Positions 46,840-58,390 of a stretch of 64,000 bases of DNA are shown piece after piece. The stretch spans positions 30,571,725 through 30,635,724 of the forward strand of contig JAQFVV010000002.1 of NCBI GenBank assembly GCA_028023455.1, in the 5' to 3' direction. The position numbers were made by a program, and so were the translations under genes. The first letter of the stretch is position 1, and each line of letters opens with the position of its first letter. This stretch comes from Epiperipatus broadwayi (lineage: Eukaryota; Onychophora; Udeonychophora; Euonychophora; Peripatidae). The notes beneath the pieces are model-generated. The model made no database searches, was not told where the DNA came from, and saw nothing but the letters and a program-made list of their open reading frames with translations.

Positions 46840-48623
46840 AAATAAATTCTTTTTTTGATTAATCCGTGTATTATTTTGTTTAAATTTCTGATGTTTCAAT
46901 GAAATATTATTTATCATTGTTGAGGTTAAGGTCTTAATGAAGAATCGTTAGGTCTTAAATAATAATGAGATTGAGTATGAAGTAAAGAACTCATTCTTAT
47001 ATATATTTGCCAGTTGATTTTTCAGAAAAGATGGTGATATAAGTCTGTGAGTACATGCACACCCATATAAAAGTAATAATAAATAAATAAAAAACACTTC
47101 TAGAATTAAAAGATTTATCTTTTAAATATGGAACTAAAAAATAATTAGAAATTACGATATCAGAAAAAGATTATATTCTAATTACAGTGAAAAAGTAAAA
47201 TTAGGGATAATGAGATAAAAGTGTACTTATAATAATTCAAGGAATGAGAGTCAGTTTTCTGTCATTGATAACAAGAATTTGAGTCTCATAATAACTCGTT
47301 AATTAAAGTTAACAAAGGGTAAAACATTCTGGAATCCAACGTGTACACTTAGAGTAATAACTACCTTATCTGATGAGCAGGAATACCCAGCCAATCAATG
47401 GTAGGAAGAAAACAATGGAAGACGACATGCAAGTTGGAGGGAAAAAAGGAATAAGAGTTAACAAGGAGCTGAATTGGCAGATGGACTAAAATTTGGGTGC
47501 TGGATGTCACCCTTTGCCCAATAGCTTCTAGAGCAGAGAGCTTGCCTCTGGACATGAGAAAGCAAGATAGGATCTAAACCAGAACAATCTTTATTATTAT
47601 TTTGTATGCCTATGGCCTTAGGTGTATATATGTATATAAAATGTAAAGTTACTCTAATATTTATTGTCAAATTAATGTATTAAATTATTGTGAGTTCAAT
47701 TTATTAAATGCACTGGATTTAATCAAAATAGTGTCAGTCATTATTGGGTAAACTCTTGGAATTCTATCAGGGAATAGTAAGCACTCCGATAAGAGTACAG
47801 GCTGTAAGAATTAGTAAGGTGCAGACATGACAGGTGGATTAACAAAATTTTTTATTTCTTTCAATTTTGCATTTTATTGATTTCAAGTTGAGTTTAGAAG
47901 AAATAAATAAAATAAGATGATTCACTTACAATATCAGTAGAAAGCTATCTAATTTCAATATTAAGATTACCTTTTCCACTAGCAAAAAAAATTGGTGATA
48001 TTTTCCATAAACCTAAAGACCGAGTACTTTTGAAATGCCAAGGGTTTATGAAATTCCATGATCAGAGTGCTCAAGAAGCTATGTAGGTCAATCCATTAGA
48101 CAAATTAATGTCAGGATTAGGAGCATAAAATACTTTCAATTAAAAATTAAATACATCAGCTTTTACACCACATTTTTTAGAAATTGATCCTGATTTTGAA
48201 ATGCTAAAATAGTTGATAATTTTGAAAAACATGAATTTGAGAACCACACGAGAATCTATTGAAATATTAAAAAGACCAAGTGGTTTAAATAAGTCTGATG
48301 AAGCGCAACATATTCCAGTCTTGAGGAGATCACTTATTTTATCTCTTTCTTCTAAAATCAACTTGAAATCAATTAATTATAAACTGAAGGAAATAAAAAT
48401 TTTGTTAGTCCATCTATTCAAACCAATCATCAAATCAACTATCAAATGATTGTTCTTTATTTCATACTTAATCTCATTATTACTTAAGTAAGACCTGTTC
48501 TTCATTAAGACATTAATCTTGACAATGATGAATGATATTTCATTGAAATGTCGCAATTTAAACAAATAATACATGGTTTAACTCCAATAAGACAGTACAT
48601 AATATGCTTTCTGTTTATTTTAG
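46840..48623. other. TDP1 intron 3 remainder, nothing recognised
   Basis: AT-rich, with small frames (47361-47670 minus, 48140-48449 both strands) showing no domains. The stretch ends with the T-rich acceptor of the 48624 exon. Confidence 0.4.
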
Positions 48624-48679
48624 TTCAATTATATGTTTGATATTCCTTGGCTTATACAGCAATATCCTGTTCAGTTTAG
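48624..48679 (+). CDS. TDP1: TDP1 56-nt exon
   Basis: The acceptor is 'tttattttag' and the donor AG|gtaata. The phase-0 translation FNYMFDIPWLIQQYPVQF plus a split Arg codon aligns with FNYCFDVDWLVKQYPPEFR of human TDP1, directly following the preceding micro-exon. The next residues expected (a LLVHG-like block, then the first HKD motif, H-x-K) are not found in the remaining 15 kb, so the following exon is probably beyond 64000. A palindrome begins about 100 bp after the donor. Confidence 0.9.
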
Positions 48680-48774
48680 GTAATAAGTTTTTCATATTAT
48701 TATTATTGCTAATATCATTAAAAACAATAATTTTGTCATCATATATTTTCTTTATACATCTGAAACATAGAAGT

Positions 48775-49225
48775 TTATTTGTATTTATATGTAGGACCAT
48801 TTCCATCATCTAATATAAGTATTGAATGTCTTTAGAAAGATTTAACTTTATTTAACTATTCCAAATACATTCAACTGTTAGTAATAGCACACAGATTAGT
48901 ATATGCATAATGTTTCGAGAAGTATTATTCTCCCCTCTTCTTCAGGTCTTGGTAGCTTGACCAGTGATAGTACTAGCATGGGATTGATCCTGGACCCTTA
49001 GATTCTTCCCATGCTAGTACTGTCATCGGTCAAGCCACCAACACCTGTAGAAGAAGGAAGAATAATACCTCTCAAAACGTTATGCATATATTAACCTGTG
49101 TGCTATTACTAACAGCTGAATGTATTTGGAATATGTAAGTAAAGTTAAATTTTTCTAAAGACACTCAATACTCATATTAAATGACGGAAATAGTCCAATA
49201 TATAAATACAACTAAAAGTATATTG
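48775..49225. repeat. About 450-bp palindrome just downstream of TDP1 exon 48624-48679
   Basis: 'tatgcataatgtttcgagaagtattattc' pairs with 'gaataatacctctcaaaacgttatgcata'. 'cagtgatagtactagcatggga' pairs with 'cccatgctagtactgtcatcg' around a centre at about 48995. The pairing extends outward to the 'ggaccatttccatc' and 'gacggaaatagtcc' blocks. No ORF. Confidence 0.8.
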
Positions 49226-49445
49226 TTATTTAAATATTGTAAAATATATTTAACTTATATGTATGTTAATATTAAATATTTTTATGTAATAAAAAAAAGT
49301 ATAAATGAGTGCTTTCTAATTCTGAATAAAAATAATGCAAAAAAATAAATTTTGCAAATTTCAGATACACCGAAATTAGGGTCCATTTTTTTACTGAAGG
49401 CAGATGAAATTAATGAGGTAGATTGTATTATGACCAATGGTAGTT

Positions 49446-49623
49446 AAACCACTAAACATCACATGATCACCATCTCATGCTAGCACATAACTATTAGTAA
49501 ACAGGCAAAAACTCTCCATATAGTAGTGCCACCTTGTGCTAACCAGAGTAAGCAATGGCGTCCATTGATTACTCTGGTTAGCATAAGGTGGCACTACTAT
49601 ATGGAGAGTTTTTGCCTGTTTAT
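49446..49623 (-). mobile_element. Short 178-bp family F hairpin, 11-bp TSD
   Basis: The reverse-complemented tail (AAACCACTAAACATCAC...) is followed by a short left arm, a tight apex at 'gcaatggcgtccattg', and a right arm ending 'gtttttgcctgttta'. Direct repeat CAATGGTAGTT is at 49435-49445 and 49624-49634. The arms are only about 60 bp. Confidence 0.88.
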
Positions 49624-49634
49624 CAATGGTAGTT

Positions 49635-50035
49635 GTTTGTATTCGCTTGCTTTCTCCTTTACGTGGTTTATTGTAATATCTTAATGTTTAGAGTTACATC
49701 ATAAATCTTTAGTAACCTTTATATATCATAATTATTATCTGTACATTAGACACACACACACACACAATACAATAATGCATTTATTTAATTATATATTTAA
49801 TTATATGAGGCAACTTGCCTTGAAAGTGCTAAGCTGCTGATTATTTTATAATCTTATAATTTGTACTCTTTATAACTTCTCTCTCCAGCGCTTCACACGC
49901 TCCTAATGTTATTTTGTTAAAATAAGTTTATTTTAGAATAAAGGCAATATCGTAATATAATTTAAATATATAATTATATAAATGTAATTTTATATGTGTG
50001 TGTCTAATGCACAGATAATTTCTATGATCTATAAA
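49635..50035. other. No gene; (CA)n microsatellite
   Basis: A short CA dinucleotide run lies at about 49750-49766. The block near 49710-49760 ('ttatctgtacattagacacacaca') is mirrored at 49990-50020 ('tgtgtgtctaatgcacagataa'), giving another hairpin of about 300 bp (49710-50030). Confidence 0.55.
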
Positions 50036-50985
50036 AAAGAAAGTAAAGATAGATAATGATGAGTTAGAAGAAGTTAACAACCACAAATACCTTGGTCAGA
50101 TAATTACTACTGATGGAAACTTAATTATCGAAATTAATTATAGAATTAAACTTGATTGGAGTGCTTTTGGTTGAAATTACTTAATATTAAAATGAAATAT
50201 CCTTGTGTTTTTGAAAAGGAAGGTTTTTAATAAATGTGTTTTACCAGTGCTTACGTACAGGTCTGAGACTTGGAGATGTAACAAAAGAGCAATATAGTGA
50301 CATCAGTCTATTGAACAAAGTATGAAGAGATGTATGTTGGGAGTAACAGAAAGAGATCGAAAACTAACTACATGGTTGAGAGAATAAACAGGCAAAACTC
50401 TCCATACAGTAGTGCCACCCTGTGCCAGCCAGGATAATCAATGGATGCCAGAAGGCTTGTGCATAAAATCCCTATCTAGTGCCTACTCATCCAATATCCC
50501 CAGACTAGTTTCTGGCTTGTGGCCTTCATCAGTGAGGAGCCTTGGATCTAAGAGCACTGCACATAGATCTTAGGATCTAATGCAACCCTCCAGCAGCCAC
50601 CTTTTATCTCTACTTAACTACAAAACTATAAGAATGAAATTGAAAACACAATAATATTTTCAATATTGGCATAGGGTGGCACTACTGTATGGAGAGTTTT
50701 GCCTGTTTAATAACAATTATGTGCTAGTATAAGAGATGGTGATCATGTGATGTTTAGTGGTTTGAGAGAATAAACAGGTGTTACTGACATCATTTGAAAG
50801 AATTAAAAGGCTGAAATGGAATTGGACTGAACATATTGTTGGAAGAGATCACATGTGAGAGGATGGATGACACAAGGAAGTGTTCTGGGGTGATGTCATA
50901 AAGAGAGGCTAGAGATTGGAGAAGAGGGATTGAATTTGGAGAAACTTTCATCCTGCAATGGATCGATAATTGTTGAAAATGATGA
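50036..50985 (+). mobile_element. RTE 3' fragment split by a family F insertion
   Basis: Plus-strand RTE from the EELEEVNSYKYLGQIINTDGN-equivalent (50040-50120) through YGSETW-like sequence (about 50260) and the MERCMLGVTRRDRK-equivalent (about 50330). It is interrupted at 50393-50762 and resumes with the QTGVTDLIE-equivalent (50770), WAGHI-like sequence and LQWIDNG-like sequence (about 50950), then a GATGATGAT tail. Stops are scattered through it. Excising the insert with one target copy rejoins the RTE sequence exactly. Confidence 0.85.
50393..50762 (+). mobile_element. Foldback family F copy inside RTE, 16-bp TSD
   Basis: Direct repeat TGAGAGAATAAACAGG is at 50377-50392 and 50763-50778. 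The left arm is long (CAAAACTCTCC to 'atattttcaat', about 270 bp). The right arm is very short, about 45 bp from 'attggcatagggtgg' to 'gttttgcc'. It is followed by a complete tail ending 'gatgtttagtggt'. The strong asymmetry shows the apex position is not fixed. Confidence 0.93.
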
Positions 50986-51454
50986 TGATTACATTTATTT
51001 TATACAAAGAAAGAATTTAAGAATAACTTTTTAACGAATGCAAGTTAGGCAGTTGAATGATAATCATGTAAATATGATTTTTTTTTTTACAAAAAGAAAT
51101 ATTACTCCATTTATGTACATCTTTAACATGCCAATTTGGGGTAAAAATCCAGTTACGTCATCTATGGCTATTTAAAGCAAATTTAGTAAGTCGATCTCTT
51201 AAACAGAACATTCTGAAATATTGTTCCATTGTATACATTTTCAAATTACAAATCAGATTAGTTTTTAATGACAGCTTTAAGAAAATTTAAGATAATAAAA
51301 ATATAACATCTTATCTAAAATTGAATATCGTAACCAAATATAGAGAAAAACAACTAAGAAATTTCAATTAAATCTAAGGAACTCGATTCTTAAAGTTAGG
51401 TATAATATCAAGAATTTAACACCATCTTTTATTCTTCTCCAATAAATAGAACTA

Positions 51455-51900
51455 CATTCTCATCATCATCAATTTCAACCATTATCGATCTGCTACAGAA
51501 TGAAGGTCTCACCAAGTTCAATCCATCTTTTCCAATTTGTAGCCGCTTTTCCATATTCCCCCAGCACACTTTTTTATTTCATCCATCTATCTCACATGTG
51601 GTTTCTTCTAGATCTTTTGCAATCTTTTGAAATCAAGTTTAAGATTTCAAGTGTCCATCTTTTATTATTTCTTCTAGCTATATATTCAACCTACCTCCAC
51701 TGCAGACTTTAATTTTTTCAATGATATCAATAACACCTGTTTGTTCGCTCACCCATGTATTTTATTTTCGACTTCTTTTTGTTATCCCTAACATACATCT
51801 CTTCATACTTTGGTGAGTGGTCTGAATTCTCTGTATTGATCTTCTGTTAAATGTCCAAGTCTCAGATCCATAAATAAGAGTTGGTAAAATACATTTATTT
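51455..51900 (-). mobile_element. RTE 3' fragment (minus)
   Basis: The tail 'tcatcatcatcaatttcaacc' is followed by 'ctgctacagaatgaaggtctcacc' and the antisense of the RTE C-terminus, up to the region equivalent to KCVLPVF. It is truncated at about 51900. It faces the plus-strand RTE copy at 50036-50985. Confidence 0.8.
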
Positions 51901-51904
51901 ATTT

Positions 51905-52333
51905 ATTAATATCTTAAATTGCACAGCAATTACATTCGGCTTAAGAACTTTAAGAGATTCTTACTAATACCAGAAGCAAATAAGTATAAATTAATATATT
52001 AATCTAAACTAACAATTTTACAAAAAGGCATAGTCTTAAACTCATATCACTGAGACGTTTTGATGATCGTTTTTATAACCATCTTCCATAACTAAGTAAG
52101 GACAGTTTTTTATCTTTAATTACAGTTTGTGCATTGCCATGTGAATCAAAATTAAATCTAATTCACAACATTTATTTTTTAGATAACTTATTCCATTCAC
52201 TTGGACGGCTTTCATTTACTATTGTAATATTAAGATTATAAAAGACAATACCTTGGTGTGGATGCTACATCATGGCTTATGAAATTACATAATTTTAAGC
52301 CTTGAACAATTACTTTTCTATATGTGTTTTTTT
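51905..52333. other. No gene recognised
   Basis: AT-rich tract between an RTE fragment and a family F copy, with no open frame of interest. Confidence 0.4.
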
Positions 52334-52711
52334 ACACAGAGGCTAAACTCTCCATATAATAGTGCCATTCAGTGCAAGCCAGGGTAATCAATGGATGCAA
52401 GAAGGTTTGTGCATAACATCCCTATCTAGTGCCTACTCATCCAATATTCCCAGACTAGTTTCCAGCTTATGGCTTTCATCAGTGAGGAGCCTTGGCTCTG
52501 CATCTAGATCTCAGATCCAAGACTCCTCACTGATGAAAGCCACAAGATACGAACCTCCTAGTCTGGAAATGTTGGATGAGTAGGCATTAGATAGGGATGT
52601 TATGCACAAACCTTCTTGCATCCATTGATTACTCTGGCTTGCACTGAGTGGTTGTATGGAGAGTTTAGACTCTGTATAAGCAGCTTGTATAATATAAAGG
52701 ATAATGCTCAT
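52334..52711 (+). mobile_element. Family F copy, variant with 'cagaggct' ends
   Basis: The left arm starts 'acacagaggctaaactctcc', the apex lies near 'ctctgcatctagatctcag', and the right arm ends 'ggagagtttagactctgt'. The tail is a variant with 'agcttgtataatataaaggataatgctcatgtg'. The flanks look like 'tgtgttttttt' and 'tgtgattttttttt', an uncertain duplication in poly-T. The mirrored short frames at 52362-52583 and 52511-52750 are repeat artefacts. Confidence 0.78.
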
Positions 52712-53831
52712 GTGATTTTTTTTTTGTGATAATAAAAGTAGATTTGACAACTTTCTAATAATTAATTAACGAGTATAAAACTACTATTCATGAAAATGAA
52801 ATCAAAAGATCAAGTGTACCCTGAGACTACATTTTTATATGTAGGCTTTTTCAAAGTTATCTTAAGTATTTTTAGCATGTTTTCAATCAGAAATTATGAA
52901 ATGAACTTAACACTATATCATCTTGAAATATTTTATTTTTGCTCACTAGGCCCATGAACAAAAGTACGATAGGGCAGTTTTTATTTTTCACTTTTTCTTT
53001 ATAAGGATTACATTTGATTTAATACTTGTTGTTGAATTTAAAAAAAATTAATATTATTTTAATAATGATATGAGCCTATGATGAGAAAAGAAAGTATCTT
53101 TCCTACAGTTTTATAACACGCAGGTCATGTTGAATGAGCACCCATATGACATTGAAGAAAGTCTTGTATGAAACCATTCTGAAAATTAGATATTTATAAT
53201 TGTTATAGTAATCTCAATATTTTCTGTGAGCAGAAACAACAGACAATATTTTCACTCAGGGACATAAAACTGAAGAAAAATTATATTTTGTATCCAACCA
53301 ATTGGAAACATTCATAAAATTGGTAAAAATTAAAATTTACAATAAAAATAAGAAATCGATAACAAAAATGTTGACACATTTTAGCTGGAAAAAAAGAAGG
53401 GAAAACAGAAGTACAAAACATCTGAATATGGAAAGGAATCCAATATAATAGTATGACAAATTGGTGTTTAAATACAAATATGAAATATAAATTAAATAAT
53501 TTAAATACAAAAATATATAAAACTATTAATTATTGTTTAAATACAAGGCTTTATAAAAAAATTGAAAATATTCAAAAAGAATTTTAAAATGCCAATTATC
53601 CAATAAATAATAGTAAAAAATAGGGGAAAATGTAATAAATAATAATAATAGTAATATTAATAATAATAAAATTAAAAATATTAAGTACATAAATGTAAAA
53701 ATAAATGATAAAGAAATAACCAACATGATAAATAATATTAATAAAAATAATATAGAAATAGTTAATAAAATAGGAAATAACATAAAATTTGTTGAATAAT
53801 AGATGTTTAAATAAAAATAAAAGATTTAAAT
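52712..53831. other. No gene recognised; very AT-rich with 'aataataat' tracts
   Basis: Between 53460 and 53820 the sequence is almost entirely A/T with trinucleotide-like 'aat' tracts. The minus-strand hydrophobic Ile/Phe-rich frames (53526-53898) are translations of this low complexity and not membrane proteins. Confidence 0.45.
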
Positions 53832-53974
53832 CAGGCTTGTTCAACCCATGGCCCACGGGCCACATGGCACCCAAGAAGCTATGAATGTGGCCCACCAAAA
53901 AATTATAAACTTACAAACTTTATGAGATTGCAAATAAAGCTATCATTAATACTACAATTACATTTTTAACATAT

Positions 53975-54000
53975 GGGTTAGGGTTAGGGTTAGGGTTAGG
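53975..54000 (+). repeat. Interstitial telomere-like (GGGTTA)n, about four units
   Basis: Four perfect GGGTTA units plus GG, followed by 'ttttagc'. It lies inside the hAT 5' region rather than at a chromosome end. Confidence 0.9.
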
Positions 54001-54664
54001 TTTTAGCAATGAGAGATTCATAAAATCATTCTCAAATAATCGTATTTATTCAAAATTACCATCCATGCAAAAAGTTACTTCTTGGCATAATAAATAGTAT
54101 GCTAGTGCTCTTGCTTTTTACCTTTACTATGCAGTAGATTGTCTATGTGTGCCATGGGTTCGCTGGAATTGTTTCAATGTGCTTGCAAAAATCATGCATG
54201 AATCAATTTGGAATATCGATAACTTGAGATATCTTGAACATAGCATGCCAAAATTTTTGCCAAATGATTCCCGCCTAACAAAATTTCCACCCTATCCCCA
54301 CCATCTTTTTGCACATGGTACCATGATATCTCGGCTATAAAAGATATGTACTTTTATTGTCAATTGTCTTTTGTTTTGGGGACCTCAAGACCCCAAAACA
54401 CTGAAGAAAGATGCATTGTGGTGATTTGACGAGCAAAACGCAGCAATTCTAGATAATATTTCTTCTTACCTACTGTTGTAAATGATGAATGTTTTTGGTT
54501 ATTTAGAAGACATGTAAGTATTTTAATTGATTATTAAATATTGCTTTCTAATTTTCAATCTATTTTTTTTAAATTCCAGCATGGCTTCCATAGCATTTCA
54601 AAACAAAACTGAGTCAAAGAAAGACAAATTGTAGAAGTAAGATTGTTCAATGAAAAGTGAATAG

Positions 54665-56382
54665 ATGACTACTTTTTTGTCAAGGCAAATAATTAAGGCA
54701 ATCTGCTTAATTTGTAGAGAATTTGTGTCAGTTTTCAAAGACTACAAATTGAAAAGGCATTACCTGCAAAAACATGCTGCAAAATTTAGTGCATTTCAAG
54801 GAATGTGTCTTAAAGACAAAATAGTGGTACTGAAAAAAAATCTATCATTTCAATAACGTTTTTTTAAAAAAATAACTTGAACGGATTCTACTGTAAAAGT
54901 TAGTTATGTAGTTACAAACCTGATAGTAAAACAATCAAATAATTTATTAAGAAATGTATGGAAAGCGTGGCAAATATAATTTTCCCTGATGAAAAAGGGG
55001 ATTTTTCTAAAATCAGTTTGTCTTACCAGACTATGGGGGGCAGGCGAATTGATGAAATAGGATAATCTATCAAAAAAGGTTTGGAGAGTAGAGCTAATTT
55101 AAAATTTTATGCTTTGGCAATAGATGAAAATACTGATGCTATTAATTCAGCTCAATTGGCAATTTTTATTAGAGGTTTTGACAATGAATATAATATCACT
55201 GGAGAAATAGCTTTTTTAGTTGCCATTAAAAGACAACTAAATCAAAAGGTTTATATGAAGTAATGAAAAGTACATTAAAGTGGTCTTCTTTGTCCTTTGT
55301 GAATATATCTGGTATAGCTAGTGACGGTCCCCCAACAACGACAGATAAAAGAGATGAACATGAAAAATTAATAGAAGATGCAATTGTCTCCCAAAATTTA
55401 AATATGTTGAAATATCATTGCATAGTACAGCAAGAAAATTTATGCCCAAAAGCTTTAAAGATAGGTAGGTTATGCAGATTGTTATTAAGGCTTCATAAGG
55501 GCAAAGAAATTGAATCATCACCAATTCCAATTTTTTTAATCTTTAGATGTTGACTATGGCAATATCATTTACTGTTTGGAAGTAAAATGGTTAAATCAAG
55601 ATAAAATAGTGAAAAGATTTTATGATTTGCGCAATGAAATCAAATCGTTTATGGATTCAAAAACAAAATTTGTGCTAGAACCTGATCATGATGAAAACTG
55701 GCTCACAAATTTGGCATTTTTAGTAGACTTGACCTCTCATTTAAAAGAGTTAAACACGCATCTTCAAGATGAAAATCAGTTAATAGAGTGTTTCAAACTA
55801 TAACAACGTTCGAAATGAAACTGAAACTATGGCAATCCAAATTAAGGCAAACAATTTTATGCATTTCAAAATGTTGGCTAAATACAATCCTGTGAACAAT
55901 GAAAAATACGCAGCCTTGCTTTTTAGTTTGATAAAGGAATTTGGGAACAGGTTTCAAGATTTCTGGAAAAAGCATCAATCTTTTGGTATATTTGCGACTT
56001 CATTTTCAATCGACATAAGCATATTACCTGCCAATTTTCAAATGGAGTGCATAGAACTACAATCTGATATTCCTCTTAAAAAAAAATTTGATCATGCCTC
56101 TTTACTGGACTTCTATAAGGTATATCTTCCCAGAGAAAAATATTTCTCACTTCACAATCATCCATGTCATTGCTACTTGGAACACCTATATTTGTGAAGA
56201 GCTACTTTCAAGGACAAAGCACACGAATAAAACTAGAACTAAAATATTTGATGAGCACTTTTAAAAATTCACCGAGAATTGCAACCATTTCCATCAAACC
56301 AAATATCAAAGTATTAGTGTCTCAAAAACTATGTCAAACATCTCTTAATTTCATGTTGCTGTCTTGTCTTTTACTTTTATAA
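54665..56382 (+). pseudogene. hAT transposase pseudogene
   Basis: This sequence encodes the broken transposase of the hAT element. The N-terminal piece has a BED-like finger (CLIC...HYLQKH). The next open piece contains FYALAIDENTDAINSAQLAIFIRG, the first catalytic Asp region. After a frameshift near 55262, a piece with SGIASDGPPTTT corresponds to the second Asp region. Later pieces (55576-55803, 55829-56197, 56164-56382) follow the middle and the C-terminal dimerisation region, ending with a VSQKLCQTS-like motif. At least four frameshifts and several stops make it non-functional. The closest families are GTF2I-repeat-domain 2-like and ZBED-like transposases. Confidence 0.85.
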
Positions 56383-56478
56383 TAAAAAAATCATGAATTA
56401 AGGAAGTTTAAATTAATTAAATGTGTTAATCATATATTTGCATTTTTTTGCTCATCAGCTATTATTAGTGTTAGTATA

Positions 56479-57384
56479 CAAGGTGTGACAATTTAATTCC
56501 CTGGAATGCATCTTTAAAAATTATATATAGGAACTGTATACTAGTGGTTACTTTTGCCCTCAAAGTTCTCCCATTGTGCATCTATACGCTGACTCAAACA
56601 GCATTCTCATTTCTGGAAGTGGGCCTGGAACTGATTTTCCAAAATATAGTTAAGCAGTTGTCTCACATTCTGTTGGATATCAGTTATAGCAGAAAATCTT
56701 CATCGTTTAAGTGTAATTTTTAATTTTGGGAATAACCAAAAATTACAGTGAGCTAAGTCAGATGAATAGGCAGGCTAGACTACTTGGGTAATTGCTTTTT
56801 TGGACAAAATATCTCTCACAATAAGTGCACTATGACTTGGTGCATTGTTGTGATGAATGATCCACTTGTGAGATCACAATTTGGGTCTTTTTCCTCAAAC
56901 AGAAATTTGTAAATTTTGAAGTAATTTTAAATGGCATTGTTGATTGAATGTTTGTCCCTGTTCAATAAATTCTTGGTGGACTATCCATCCGTTGTTATTG
57001 ATTTTGGCAGTGTGCTTCTGGATTCACCCATCACACCATCTCACCCATTTTTGAACATTGTATGCCACTCAAATACACTCAGCTTTTTCATGGCATCTTC
57101 AATGTATGCCACTTGCAATAGTTGTATCATTTCAGTAACACATTTCTTATTTTTCACACTAAATTTGATATTAATATGTTCTCAAAATTTTGTTCACCCA
57201 TATTTATGCTAAAGTGCTCACATGAATATTTATTATTTTCTCAATAGCTAACTAACTAATTCTATCAGCTTGAAATTTATATACATGTTGATTTAAAGAT
57301 GTTCAAACATGAAAACTAGTTTAATATAATTAGATAACAGATGATAACACACGGCCATTCTGGGAATTAGATTGTCACATCTCA
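56479..57384 (-). mobile_element. Tc1/mariner element nested in the hAT, dead
   Basis: The inverted ends are 'caaggtgtgacaatttaatt' and (complement of the right end) 'tgagatgtgacaatctaatt', flanked by TA at 56477-56478 and 57385-57386. Total length is 906 bp. The transposase is on the minus strand in broken frames: LSQRIDAQWENFEGKSN-like near 56600-56540 and the motif YSSDLAHCNFWLFPKLK near 56775-56720. That motif normally carries the third catalytic Asp (D-F/Y), here replaced by Asn, so even without frameshifts it would be inactive. Confidence 0.88.
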
Positions 57385-57825
57385 TATTCTATATGTGGTC
57401 CAGGGAAGCTGAAAGGTTGGACATCCCTGATTCATTTATAAAATGCATAAAATGTAAAAAACAACAACAAATATAATAAATACATATATAGTAAAAACAA
57501 AGAATTCGATTATATCAAGATCTACAAACAAAAAAATATATGATATAAATTTAATGAAAATGACATTAAAGTGAGATGTTTTACTAAAAATAAAACAAAT
57601 CAAAATAAAAGAGGATTTATTTATAAGAAAAATGAACTCCAAAATGAAATATATTTCTGGAATGAAATTTTTAATGGTTGATTACAAAATAAATATTGTA
57701 TGTGTATATGTTTATAGATATGTATATAAGGTAAGTGAAGGACAGATATATATATAGTTAATAAAAAATAATAAAATATAACTATGTACTAAATTTATAT
57801 ATTTTGAGGTACTAAATAAATTATA

Positions 57826-58390
57826 AAAATGGATATTATTTTATATAATGCGATGTTTTTGAATTGTAATAAACTAATAATCAGCTTTTTTAAGCTAATG
57901 CACCTGCGCTTTGTGAATCTTGATAATAAATGAATACTCTCATTTTTCAAATACAAGATAAAGTCTTTGTGAAAGAATAGAATGAATCCACCTATTCTTT
58001 CAACCCAAATGTTTAAGTATGGGCAAATTATTACAATTCAAAAACATCGCGCTATATAAAATAAATATCTCATTTACATATGTTTAATTTCATTTAAGAA
58101 TGACATATCGTAAATTCTAGTAAATTTCGCAGGTATCTGAGTTATTCAGACATAGTAAAAGTAATTGTTTAATATTTGTTTAATATCTTCACGCTCTCAT
58201 TTCCAGTACTGAAGATTTGCCCATACTTAAACATTTGGGTTGAAAGAATAGGTGGATTCATTCTATTCTTTCACAAAGACTTTATCTTGTATTGGAAAAT
58301 GAGAGTATTCATTTATTGTTAAGATCCACAAAGTGCATGTGCATTAGCTTAAAAAAGCTGATTATTAGTTTAAAAATGGACATTATAAAA
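57826..58390. repeat. Nested palindrome, about 560 bp
   Basis: The outer arms 57870-58027 and 58210-58372 are nearly complementary, for example 'cagcttttttaagctaatgcac' at left and 'gcattagcttaaaaaagctg' at right. A second hairpin pairs 'gcgatgtttttgaattgtaa' (57851) with 'ttacaattcaaaaacatcgc' (58033). It could be a MITE with internal rearrangement. No ORF. Confidence 0.78.

Larger units (their letters stand above)
53832..57429 (+). mobile_element. hAT DNA transposon (GTF2I-repeat/ZBED type), decayed, with nested mariner
   Basis: The terminal inverted repeats are CAGGCTTGTTCAACC at the left and 'aggttggacatccctg' (complement CAGGGATGTCCAACC) at the right. The 8-bp flanks 'atttaaat' and 'attcattt' match at five of eight positions, so the target duplication has eroded. 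Transposase pieces lie at 54665-56382. A separate mariner occupies 56479-57384, leaving only 45 bp of hAT at the 3' end. Four TTAGGG-type units occur near the 5' end. Confidence 0.88.

Noticed and set aside
49378-49445. Possible next TDP1 exon after 'gcaaatttcag'
   Set aside because: The acceptor looks good. However, the phase required by the preceding exon gives a short frame that hits a stop and lacks the expected LLVHG and HKD-like sequence. The other frame does not match TDP1.
53526-53898. Multi-pass membrane protein on the minus strand
   Set aside because: The Ile/Phe/Tyr-rich translation derives from A/T trinucleotide tracts, and it is not conserved coding sequence.
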